Source of the DNA: Apostichopus japonicus
Lineage: Eukaryota; Echinodermata; Holothuroidea; Aspidochirotida; Stichopodidae
NCBI RefSeq assembly: GCF_037975245.1
Contig: NC_092581.1
Location: forward strand, 10,549,303-10,613,302
Reading direction: 5' to 3'
Length of the DNA stretch: 64,000 nucleotides
Positions 50,701 through 60,189 of the stretch are shown here, in pieces. Within the stretch, counting starts at the first letter, position 1. The number at the start of each line of letters is the position of its first letter. Both the position numbers and the translations under genes were made by a program. Under the pieces are notes generated by a model, which worked only from the letters and a program-made list of their open reading frames with translations, did no database searches and was not told where the DNA came from.

Positions 50701-52521
50701 CACAGGAAAAGTGGAATATTAGTCGATAATGCAAATATATCCTGCCAATCAGTTTTTATTTTTGAACTTTGAATTTGAATGGAAGAAAGTATCATCAGTC
50801 ATTGTCAATGCATCCCTTTATTATTAGCAACAGCATTTCTTCTATGTGGACTCTTGTAGGTGCTAAACAATGTAACATCTTTAGGTGAAATTATATAGTA
50901 TCGAAACATAATTAAACAAATGACGCTTGTTATACTTTATCATTCATGAGTCTTTACTTGATTAGACCTATTGGTACATAGCCAAATTGCAAGAATCATT
51001 TGTTAACTTAACGTTGATTGTTGAATAGAAAAGTGAGTAAATGCCTAAGTTAGTAAAACATTGCAAAATGATTTACATGTGCCTACCTCGTGAGATGATC
51101 CCGCATGGTGAATCTCCGGAATTTCATCCACCTCCATATCGGAATCAGTTACTTTGCCCAATCTTTCATCCAGTAGATAAGTCATGTACATTACAGATAC
51201 CAGGCAAGAGTTAAGCAACTCTTCCTCAAAGTGTTAGAATTATAATGTGGGGAACTCTAATTCTTGCCCAGACCAGAAAATTCCAAAATATTTATTTAGA
51301 GGCTTAGGTGAAAGGGTTATCTTTATTTTGCTTAGAGCAGCGAATAGCTAAATAAGATAAAACACTGGTCTTAAAACACTGGTCTTGTGTACATTAACTC
51401 CATTGTGGTTTGAGTATAGATAAGGGGAACATAAGGAGAGGGATTGACATACAGATAGTGAGATTTATCTTGTGAAAGGAGGGAGTAGCCTACAGCAGAT
51501 TCTCTGTAACTTGTGTTTTGGGCGAAACAGGCAAACTGTTCACTAATTACAATGGTAACCTTTTTTTTAGCTGTTGCTTAAAATCCAGTCATATAATCAT
51601 CTTGAGTAGAATTTGGATATATATAGTCACCATTTTTATGTACTAGTATACTATATGTTTTTTTTTTCTTAAACCAATTTATGCTGGAAATGATATAATC
51701 ATGAGCTTGAAATGTCATGTTCCAAGGCACATATATAGTCTGCATCAATATCCAATTCTTTAAACCCATATATAGGGCCACATTGGGCCACTTTTTTTTC
51801 TTTCTGGTGGGACCCATGCAGAAGAAAATATGTATTGCATTGGCAGCTTCTTTACTCTGTGGAAAGTGCCTTCTCATTTGATATTGGTTTCAAGTGGTAC
51901 CAACTATGATTGATCATAGCCCATTTGGGGGCCCTTTTTTAAGTGTGTCTGTTGGCCCCTTTGTAGCAGAAAATTTGTCTGGCATGATGATTTCAATAGT
52001 CTGTAAGATTTACCCGAGCGTTCCAAACCAGTTTTGAGTGGTACCTTGCATATTTAATCTGGGTCAATGCTACGATAATGGGCATTTGGGCCATATTTGG
52101 GGGCGTCTGGCCGGCCCTTAGAAGCAGAAAATTTGTCTTGCATAGGCCATTCAGTACTTTGTGGCATTCATGCATTAAGTTGACATTGGTTTCAAGTGGT
52201 ACCTTGTTCGTTTGATCAGATGCATTTTTTTAGGGGCCCTTCTTGGGCGTCTGGCGGGCCCTTTGCAGCAGAAAATTTGTCTGGCATGGGCCATTCAGTA
52301 CTATGTGGCATTCATGCATTAAGTTGACATTGGTTTCAAGTGGTACCTCGTTCGTTTGATCAGATGCATTTTTGGGCCCCTTTAACCGGCCCCAGGGGCC
52401 ACACGCAGCAGAGCGACCACGGCAGACATCCACTTTTGGATATACTGGGTTTTTCCACAAATGTTCCAATACTCAGATATTGGTACCTCGTTCATTTGAT
52501 CAAGGTGCACTGGGCTGCCGG
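47789..52521. mobile_element. 4.7-kb foldback element with GC-rich repeat arms and an internal gene
   Basis: The outer ends are inverted: CCGGTAGCCCAGTGCAC on the left and the complement (GTGCACTGGGCTGCCGG) on the right. The arms (about 47789-48960 and 51640-52521) are long and imperfect. Each is made of repeated modules containing GATCAAACGAACGAGGTACC, CTTAATGCATGAATGCCAC and AAGGGCCCGCCAGACGCCCC. The outermost module in both arms includes ATATCTGAGTATTGGAAC. The central part (48.97-51.6 kb) is AT-rich and holds a candidate split gene on the minus strand. The target duplication is not clear. ORFs in the arms are repeat translations. Confidence 0.8.
50149..51191 (-). CDS. Candidate split gene inside the foldback element
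   Basis: A possible exon at 51191-51087 encodes MYMTYLLDERLGKVTDSDM and an acidic continuation, ending at a GTAGGC donor. A second exon may start near 50495 after a TTTACAG acceptor and encodes a CxxC segment (VCKNCTQQFATS). A frame change or further splice then leads to the long frame ending at 50149. That frame contains VSIVWAHADTPSPGHGLDPQ, NYEWKSKNGCYSPDWFEGP and a strongly acidic tail (FDADDSSTEPSWSDDSDNE). The DP-x-x-(Y/W)-x-W and P-x-P pattern resembles a segment I associate with repetitive invertebrate hypothetical genes; I cannot name the family. It could encode a protein of the element or a captured host fragment. Splicing is a proposal. Confidence 0.4.
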
Positions 52522-53227
52522 TCTATAAAGGGTGCAACTTGCACACTTGACGACCTGTTCCCCCCCCCCCCCAAAAAGGATATATAATAATGGCTCACTG
52601 GCCAAAAATGGCTATAGTGGAATTTACGTATGTACAAATCAAGTATACCTACCATGCAATTGCAAAACAACTCCGTTTTTTATTATGAATAATTTTCTTA
52701 TTTCCATACCGCTATGTGTCTATACAATTAGATAAAAGGTTGTGAAGAAACGTCTCATGCCGGTAATCTGACCTAGTTTCGGGGCACGCATGCAGGTGAG
52801 GAGTCCAGTTCTGATATGGGTTTGGCAGTAAAACTTACTTGAAAAATATAGGTTAATTTAAAACAAGGTATGTAGGCTATGTTAGAACGCCTCACGCCCG
52901 AGATTTCTGTTTTGTCGGAAAGAAACCCGAATCTTGAGGTTTTACATTTTGTACAGCAGGACACCGTGATTGATGTCCGTTGTCCTTTGTCTGACATTTC
53001 TCCTCTTAACTTCAAACATACAGCCATTTAACTTATTAAACAGCGGACTTTTCGTGGTTTACAAGTTACCTACACGTTTTGCTTTGTTTGAGTTATCCTG
53101 GTGAATGTCTCACGACAGAGGGCTAAGTTCTGTACCCCAGGCTCAGTCCTAAACCCGTTCTATGTGCTATCACATTATACTTCGCCAGTCATCTCTATAT
53201 GCAGTTGGAGACATTGATCAGTTTGTA
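52522..53227. other. Spacer before the C-side block, no gene recognised
   Basis: Contains a run of about 11 C residues at 52560-52570. ORFs are short and unrecognised. Confidence 0.4.
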
Positions 53228-53438
53228 TAGTACTTTTAGTTGATTGCGTACCGGTTGAGCTCTTGTATGCCAGTGAAGATGTCGTGATCAATCCTTACAG
53301 GCAGGGAAAGATTAAATCACAATCTTTAGTACTTTCGAGGTTGTCAGTGGAATATAAACGCCGCTCTATAACGGGGAAGACCGTTTTACTCTTCCGAGCG
53401 TGATAGATGCTGGTTTTGCCGATAGTATTTCAGTGATG

Positions 53439-54616
53439 CGCTTTACAAGGACAAAATAAAACATACAAATGAACAGAAACAGCAACAAGACAGAAAAAAG
53501 AGGAATATTTAAAGGCCTAATGAAAGAGAACTGTCTTCAGAGCTTATTTGAAAGAGTGAAATGTGGATTGACTAGCTACCGAAGACGGCAAGTCGTTCCA
53601 CAGCCTGGCCTCAGTTACAGAAAATGCAGGGTTGCCAAACTGTTTTGTGCGGGTGCTGGGAACGTTTAAAGTACCGTAGTAGCAGGTATGCTTCTTATGC
53701 GGTATGACGAATCACGCCTAGCAAACATCTTACACAAATAATCCGGGGCCTGTTTATTAATACATTTATAAACAAAGAAACTTGAATGTAATGCGTTGCT
53801 CAATGGGGAGCCAATGTAAAGTGAAAAGACAGTCACCCTAGCACCGTCATATTTTCTTCTGCACAGAATCAATTTCGTAGCTTGGTTTTGTATAGACTGT
53901 AAGGGAAGCAGGGTAGAGGCAGGTAAACTGATCAGTAAAGCATTAAAATAGTCAAGATGAGATATTACGAGACCCAAGACCAAAGATTTAGAACTTTCAC
54001 AATCAAGGAACTTACGATATCTGTATGATTGGGGGAATTCCACAAGACCGAATGTCCGCAAGACCGAAGGTCCGCGAGACCGAATTTCTCAAAAATATGT
54101 TTTTTTTCAGAGACACTTAAGTTAGTGTCAAGCTGAACCCCCAATTTTTTAACAGAGTCAACATTAGTATGACCAACCAAAATAGAACTTGTCTCAGTCT
54201 TGTTGTTATAGAACTGTGAATGAAACACAATGACCTCCGTTTTGTTGCCATTAATCTGTAGTTGTTCTCAGTCATCGAGGTTTTCACAATGGATGATGTG
54301 TGTTGTAGAACAGAGACAGCGTGTTGTTCTTCTGAAGTATTGCCAGATCTGAAATCCGTGTAAAATGAGTGATCATCTGCATAGCCAATGATATCAACCT
54401 GTTGTTGACAAGAGCTCTCATGAAAAATCGACTCCGCCAACGTGCTGGCATAACAATTAAATAGAACTGGACCAGATACAGATCCCTGTGGGACTGAACA
54501 TGGCAAATCAACAGGCTTTGAAACAGCAGAGTTAACTGAGATAACACAACCTCTAGGATAAAGGTATGATATTTGCCAATTAAAAACCATGTCAGTTGCA
54601 CCAAATTTGTTTCTTA
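53439..54616 (-). mobile_element. 5'-truncated L2/Crack-type LINE with target duplication
   Basis: The element is flanked by TCAGTGATG at 53430-53438 and 54617-54625. The B-side block has a single TCAGTGATG at the matching site (near 26269). Minus-strand coding includes VPQGSVSGPVLFNCYAS and the catalytic GYADDHSFY (ORF 54659-54117, whose first residues lie in flanking DNA). Past frameshifts follow the C-terminal LVISHLDYFNALLISLP and NKQAPDYLCKMF (54061-53666). The 3' end on the minus strand reads CCTTGTAAAGCGC, a common ending of L2/CR1-type elements. The YADDH box and the GPVLFN-YAS block point to the L2/Crack/Daphne group. Broken by frameshifts, so inactive. Confidence 0.85.
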
Positions 54617-54882
54617 TCAGTGATGATTTATAATGAGGGAGAAACTCACCGATACTCAATGCTGGTACAATAACTACTGTTCATGTCCTATAACACATGT
54701 TACCGGGTTACGTATGTATGCCCAACTGTCTTATTATCCATCTTTGTTTTAAGCAATTTTTTTGACAAACTTATACATTATCTTCCAATATTTGTGACAT
54801 CTTCTTTACACCAGTTCCCCGATGTTTTTTAAAACAAAATTGGATTTACAAATATATACTCTATGTATATTTGTTTGTAAAT

Positions 54883-55089
54883 CTAACTTAAAAAAATAAC
54901 ATTGGTATAAAAACCCCCGAGGCGTACATGATTAAAAGAAGATGGTGTGTCGTTAATATAGATAGTTGGGATTAAGGTGAGGTATTTCTTCCGCCATGTT
55001 TTCGAGATCTGCACGGGAGAGTAATATACGGCACATTTAAAAGGTCCGTCGATACCGAACCCCTTCCAACTCTTCTCGAAGATATACAC
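54883..55089 (-). pseudogene. Unrecognised minus-strand ORF
   Basis: A 68-codon ORF contains FEKSWKGFGIDGPFKCAVYY, KTWRKKYLTLIPTIYI and FNHVRLGGFYTN. The composition is protein-like. No family is recognised. It has no clear equivalent in the B-side block, where different ORFs occupy the interval. It reads divergently from the ORF at 55098-55315, nine bases away, repeating the tight divergent layout seen at 27313/27322 in the other copy. Confidence 0.35.
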
Positions 55090-55097
55090 AACACATT

Positions 55098-55315
55098 AAT
55101 CAAAGACGCATAAATTCAAGCTTGTGCGCTATATGCTTTCTTCTTTATTGAGAATCGTAAACAATATATTTCCATCCAAACAGTGGCCCGAAATACACGT
55201 TTCACAAACAGTTAAATTAAATGATATCAAGAGCGACATCAGTAAACAAATACTGGCCCAAAAGGCTTATACACAATACCCCTATATTTTCTTTGTTCCC
55301 TCATGGAATTAAACC
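55098..55315 (+). pseudogene. Unrecognised plus-strand ORF
   Basis: An open frame (annotatable ATG at 55124) encodes MLSSLLRIVNNIFPSKQWP, then ILAQKAYTQYPYIFFVPSW. Mildly hydrophobic start, no clear domain. It lies next to a divergent minus-strand ORF. The B-side block does not preserve it. Function unknown. Confidence 0.35.
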
Positions 55316-55872
55316 GTTCCGCGGAACACTGTTTTTGAGAAATAATCCTGCCATATCGTTGTATGCATTAAGTACATAAACAGATACTTCTATAAGAACT
55401 GCAGGGGGAAACGGTGAAAGCATGGTGTTTTTCCCTCCCTGCCCCACTCCCCCCCCCCCCAACCCACCCCGCTCGTTGTTCTTGTTTAGCCGTATACAAC
55501 CGCTTAGGTCAACCTTTCTATAGTTCATCTATGGCGACATCGATGGGTTTATCATTCCACGCGCTCTTTACTGAAATGTTATTATAACAGTCCACGGTTT
55601 TCCCACTTGATTGTTCCTACTATGTCGCCTTTGGAAACCACGATGTCTTGCGTTTTCACATCCGATACTACTGTTGATTGCCAACGACCGTGCATCAGAA
55701 TTTACACTTTGTGTTCGTAACACGGTAACATGTGTTACAGGACAAGAACAGTCGTTACTGTACCAGCTATGAAAATCGAGTGATATAGTAAATGATTGAG
55801 TGATTTAGTAAAATCGAGTGATTTAGTAAAAAGTGTAGTAAATTCTACCACCATACCTTTTAGAAAACTATT

Positions 55873-56233
55873 CGTTAATTTACAACAGTAAAGGTGACCT
55901 AAGCGGTCGTTCTTTAATAGATTATGCTCTGAATACGCCACAACCGGTGACTAGTATAGAGGAAAAAGTTGAAGAACCTGATGAGGAGCTTATTTTTTTT
56001 GTCTTGCCACAACCGGCTATATTTCAGCAACGTTAGTGGAAGATGTCGAAGAGGCTTATGATAGGGTGATTGAACCCTCTTTTTTAGATAACGGCAAACA
56101 AGTTGATATCAACATTTCTGATATGGAAAATTCAAAGAGCGCCACCGCTGTAGCGTTTTGGTCAGTTATCCCGATATCATGGAAGACGCACTCCGAAGTA
56201 CTACCGTTACGTCTACCTCAGACCACATCGTAG
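55873..56233 (+). pseudogene. Remnant of the acidic protein (C-side copy)
   Basis: The frame near 55890 encodes GRSLIDYALNTPQPVTSIEE followed by an acidic run, breaks at a T-run, and resumes at 56036-56233 with EDVEEAYDRVIEPSFLDNGK. It matches the remnant at 28055-28361, including the FLDNGKQV-x-I-x-ISDME segment. Lesions occur at a similar place (a poly-T after the acidic run) in both copies, consistent with decay at a slippery homopolymer. Confidence 0.4.
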
Positions 56234-56294
56234 AACCATCCGGCCGAGTACAGTATACCACCGGTGAGTTGACAAACAAAAGCAACCTCTAAAG

Positions 56295-56699
56295 CAGGGT
56301 TGTCCAACCTACGGCCGGCGGGCCACAGTCCGGCCCGCCGCAGGGTTGCGTCCGGCCCGCCAGAGATGCTCTACGGTGTGAAATTTAGTGAGCAGATTTA
56401 TTGATAACAATTTGAAGCTATATAATCAATCATTCGAACCTTCTGGGTACAAAAACTGCATACAGGTCAGTTTATGTTACACTCACTCAGCGGAGGGGAG
56501 AGGGGGGGGCGGCTGGACTTTATTCATCTGTTTTATCAGGAAGGAAAATAAATCAGTGCGCTCCGCGCGGAGTGCTCACATTTTGTTGCCTTGGGCTTCG
56601 CGCAAAAATTCGAAAAATCGAGCGTAGGGTTCATGCGGCCCCCTCCTTCATCATAATCATTCCATGTGGCCCTCGTCTGCAAAAGGTTGGACAACCCTG
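56295..56699. mobile_element. hAT-type MITE, present only in the C-side block
   Basis: The 405-bp element has 16-bp perfect terminal inverted repeats, CAGGGTTGTCCAACCT and AGGTTGGACAACCCTG. The 8-bp flanks are CTCTAAAG (56287-56294) and CTCTTAAG (56700-56707), one mismatch. The sequence just inside is the typical hAT ACGGCC-GGCGGGCC pattern. At the matching place in the B-side block (near 28415) the sequence reads CAACCTCTAACAGAAGCAAT, uninterrupted. Confidence 0.92.
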
Positions 56700-56812
56700 C
56701 TCTTAAGGAACCAATACTAAGAACAGTTCACCAACTAGTACAAGAACCGGTTCAACAATAGCATTTGCCTATGGAAATGGCCACTTAAAGGACCAATAAT
56801 AACGTAAATTGG

Positions 56813-57067
56813 GTGAGCAATAACCAAACATCTAGCTCGCTAACTTCGACTACGCCAGCGTACATACCTTTACTACCGACCACGACGAGAATACTGGCAT
56901 TGCATATCACCATAATCGCTCACCCCACCCACCACCCCAGCCCCCGAAAGCGCTCTTTATTAAATGCGGGTATAGTGTTTTTCCTGTCTATTGTACGTGT
57001 GAGTGTAATAGCAGCCGTAGCAGGTGTAAGTTTAAGTCTTCTTCTTCAGCTGGATCATCTGAATTAG
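56813..57067 (+). pseudogene. Pro/Thr-rich ORF with a C-terminal membrane segment
   Basis: The 84-codon ORF is Ser/Thr/Pro-rich in its first half (STTPAYIPLLPTTTR) and ends with a strongly hydrophobic stretch (GIVFFLSIVRVSVIAAVAG). A single-pass or tail-anchored membrane protein is possible. It lies in the 1.2 kb absent from the B-side block. No family is recognised. Confidence 0.35.
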
Positions 57068-57344
57068 CATATATAATGTTAGTCTCCTTCCTCTCTTATT
57101 GAACCATGTGGTATGTGCAGACTGATGATCCCCTATGGTTGCTCATTGGCAACGAATCATTTTGTCATACCACAAAGATTAACAGGTTGTGATCAAATCA
57201 TAACGACGATATTTAACCAACAAAGATATTTCATAGAAATATGGTCATGATTAACAACTTTGTTTTGAAAAAAAAAAGATTTAAAGGATGTACATTCATC
57301 GATAAAATGGCTAATCAATACTTTCCCTATAGATTAACCTTTTA

Positions 57345-57665
57345 ATGCCAGACCGGGTTGCAGAGTATGTCGAAATTAGTAACTAATATGCTGCTGATTA
57401 CAAAAAGGCCGCGGCATTATCCAAAGAGGACGTGGAGATCTTTTCTACTAACGTAGAGTAGGGATTAGCAAAGGCTAAAAACTTTTCCGATCAGATTTTA
57501 AATAGCACTTTTAATTGGGACAATGAGCTCAATTACTTTGTAATCGGTGTATTTGGAAACGATGTTTGGATAGTAATCAAGTTTATATTTGGACCCGCCG
57601 GCCTGTCCATAATCGCTTTTATATTTTCCGCTGCTATATTTGTACCTGAGTTAACAGTTTTTTAA
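57345..57665 (+). pseudogene. 107-codon reading frame with two stops and a membrane-spanning C-terminus
   Basis: One frame from ATG 57345 to TAA 57665 is interrupted only by TAA and TAG stops. It starts MPDRVAEYVEISN, has a charged Ala/Lys-rich middle (DYKKAAALSKEDVEIFS) and ends with a hydrophobic half containing YFVIGVFGNDVWIVIKFIF and GLSIIAFIFSAAIFVP. That suggests two closely spaced helices. No frameshift is seen, so decay is by nonsense mutation only. Gene family unknown. Confidence 0.45.
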
Positions 57666-57762
57666 TTGAATATCTAGCTAAAACAGAGAGAGAAAAGCAA
57701 ATAATAAACAATTGGCAGCTATAATATCGGCAACGGTTAACATACCAATTTAGTTCACAGTA

Positions 57763-57996
57763 TTATGGTATCTGTAAATATATTGTGTGTATATATAGAG
57801 TGAAAAGTATTATCGATGGCATAAGACACATGACCAGCCATATTAAACATTTTATGGCTATTTCGAGTTTTATCTTCTGTTTATGTTTATAATCGGTTAT
57901 ATAAATACACCCTTCTGTAATATCATCCAACGATTTAACATCTTCCGATATAAGAACTGTAGCGGAAGGCGTCTGTTTCACAAATTCACGGTCCAA
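57763..57996 (-). CDS. 77-codon ORF with one membrane segment
   Basis: It encodes MDREFVKQTPSATVLISED, a polar stretch with Lys clusters, and a C-terminal hydrophobic segment (CLIWLVMCLMPSIILFTLY). It is a plausible small type II or tail-anchored membrane protein and has no internal stop. It reads convergently with the ORF at 57345-57665. No homologue is recognised. It may be accidental, but its context among other small membrane ORFs supports a real origin. Confidence 0.35.
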   Translation of the reverse strand: MDREFVKQTPSATVLISEDVKSLDDITEGCIYITDYKHKQKIKLEIAIKCLIWLVMCLMPSIILFTLYIHTIYLQIP

Positions 57997-58012
57997 CTGT
58001 TGTGATTAATAT

Positions 58013-58550
58013 AAACGTGCTCTTCCCCTGTCAATTCTACGTTACGAAAGATAGTAGACAATTTACGCGCCGCCAACCCTTACATAAGTATACGACTCGA
58101 CGAGAACTTACATTGTGAATTTTAAATTTACCTTTGGAGTGTACTGCCTGATAAATCGACGCTTATGCGGATTTTGGAGATTATTAAAGCCGTTGTGGAG
58201 TTAGAGTTGAAGGTTCCGGAAATGGCTCTGGAAGAAGATTCAAGTAATGTCACTTTGGCACCGTTAAAGGATCACGTTAAAAGCAAGTGCTAATATTTGG
58301 GGTGACAAAAATTAATATCGATCCTATAGATACATTTTGTATCGGTTATATTCTTTCTACGGGAAAGTTTGATCGTAACAACAAGCTAATTACTCAACCT
58401 TCACGCACCCATTTTTAATATATGAAACTATATCAAGTCGATACAAAGGATAATTTCTTTGAAGAACATCCAACATATATATAACAATGTATAAGATTTT
58501 TAATTGTCCATTCCGTGCCTTTTGTCTGATTACAGCCATGAAGGAGATTT
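58013..58550 (+). pseudogene. Remnant of the conserved 3' gene (C-side copy)
   Basis: From about 58013 to 58292 one frame reads through with a single stop. It contains LRKIVDNLRAANPYISIRLD, LMRILEIIKAVVELELKVP and SNVTLAPLKDHVK. After a frameshift the remainder aligns with 28827-29054, sharing STGKFDRNNKLITQ and DTKDNFFEEHPTY. Two independent copies with different lesions and shared reading frames show that this was a genuine protein-coding gene. The family is not recognised. Confidence 0.5.
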
Positions 58551-58912
58551 TCTTAAAGTCAGTACTTTCAAACAGAGGGCGAGAGAGGGATATAGACAAG
58601 AATAAGATTAAGATATTAGAGGGTGCTCAATGGATATAATTCGAGTTTATATTACCGTGAGTTATCATTCTACGTATCTTTTTATTTTATTTTATGAATT
58701 TAAAACCAACATATACAAGATATATATTAACAAGGAGAGAGTACAAATGTATTTTATTTCTATCGTTCATTAACTTTCACTTTATCACACATTTATTATT
58801 CTAACTTGGTGTAAGCCGTATAAAATCACCTTATAAAACGTAAATTAGCAAGGTCAGCAAGTAAAGAAGTTCCTATATAAATATACAACCTCGATTGTGG
58901 TAAACTTTATAT

Positions 58913-60189
58913 GAATGATCATAGGAGAGGAAGGATGGGGGTTGGTGGGGTGTAAACATCCTTTTCCCAGTGCTTAACAAATTGAGGTGGTGCAGGGGTG
59001 GGGAGGGGGGCAAACAGATAAGGAGTGTTTTATAAGGGATAAATACATTCCCGTTACGTTTCGCTTCTTTAGTAATAGGTCTACGTCAAAAATATAAAAG
59101 CTGATCAATACGCAAGTTATCTAAGTTCATTTTACATGTTTATTACGCTTGTTGACCTTCAATATGTGTACAATGAAAAGCAAAATTGTACAGGTTTTCA
59201 CGAAATTCTTTCATAAAACAATACTGTACTTATATAGAGTCAATTTATTTTGCTGTTACTTTTTTCTTTGTATATTGATAAACAGCACCGATGCGTTGCG
59301 CTCATCCCCCATCCTAATTAACACAGTAACCAATGATCTAAGGTGCTAAAACCGAGAAAGATGCGACCAAATGAACGGTTAATTACTGCATCTCATTGTC
59401 TTTAACGTTTGTTTTCACTGGTCCGTTTGTTGCACCATTCTCAACCTTTAGTTGAATGAGATGAATTTCTTTGACAGCTACTACAATTTATGAGAGGATA
59501 CCCGGGCTGGATGGGGGGAGGGGGTGTGTGAAAGAAGTGAATACCATATATACATTTTAAAACATCAACGGATAAGCTTGGCATATCAAACTGACAATAA
59601 TGATAAAGCTATCGCAAATTTGATATGTTGATGCTTATTTTTGTAGTGAATAAATGACAGAAATAAACGATAGAACAAAAATAGACTAAAATATCGCAGA
59701 ATGTTCCTCAAAGTGGCAATAGTACCATTATTAAGTGCCCCCTTTGCGAGCGCTTCAAGGGAATGACTTCTCAAGAGATTTGTTCCCGATATTTCGATGC
59801 GACTTTATCAGCTTACCAACATAATTAGCAAAGTTCAGAGAAATTCAATAACATAGAGCAACTGGACAATGTGTAAATGTACATGCGATTGTCACAAACA
59901 TCATTAATGAAGCAAATCCCTTTTGCACCATATCTATCAGCATGAACACAATGATTGTCATTAAATTATGTTTCAAATTGGTGTTCCATATAACTAGATA
60001 TTCCACAACTGACAAGAGCAACCTGCTGAGAAAAAATGAACGATGTTGAATCCTCGTGGCCATTTGAACTTTCCTATCAGTTTTTCCCCGGTCACTTTTA
60101 TGAGTATTTAGCCCCATTAGTAATAACCGACGGTGATTTATAGCAGTTTATTCCAGTAATCAATGTGTCACATCACATATTTTCATGGA
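58913..60189 (-). repeat. 3' flank of copy C
   Basis: Non-coding DNA aligned with 29421-31184 (direct) and 22545-25085 (inverted). It retains the module GCTTAACAAATTGAGGTGG and a GTGGTGCAGGGGTGGGGAGG stretch that is shared with A but deleted in B. No gene is recognised. Confidence 0.7.

Larger units (their letters stand above)
53228..58912. repeat. Duplicated block of decayed small ORFs (copy next to C)
   Basis: Collinear with 26035-29420 at several anchors: start TAGTTGATTG, the GTACAATAACTACTGTTCAT stretch, CCACGATGTCTTGCG, TTTTTTAGATAACGG, TCTACGTTACGAAAGATAG and the right-hand junction with the transporter 3' flank. It carries a LINE (53439-54616), a hAT MITE (56295-56699) and about 1.2 kb (56785-58000) that the B-side copy lacks. 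The latter could be an ancestral part deleted next to B. Small ORFs occur on both strands, several with hydrophobic segments. Confidence 0.6.

Noticed and set aside
25084-57090. Short similarity between 25084-25125 and 57046-57085 (CAGCTGGATC-T-TGAATTAGCA)
   Set aside because: About 35 bp with gaps. It could mark a shared breakpoint sequence, but is too short to exclude coincidence.
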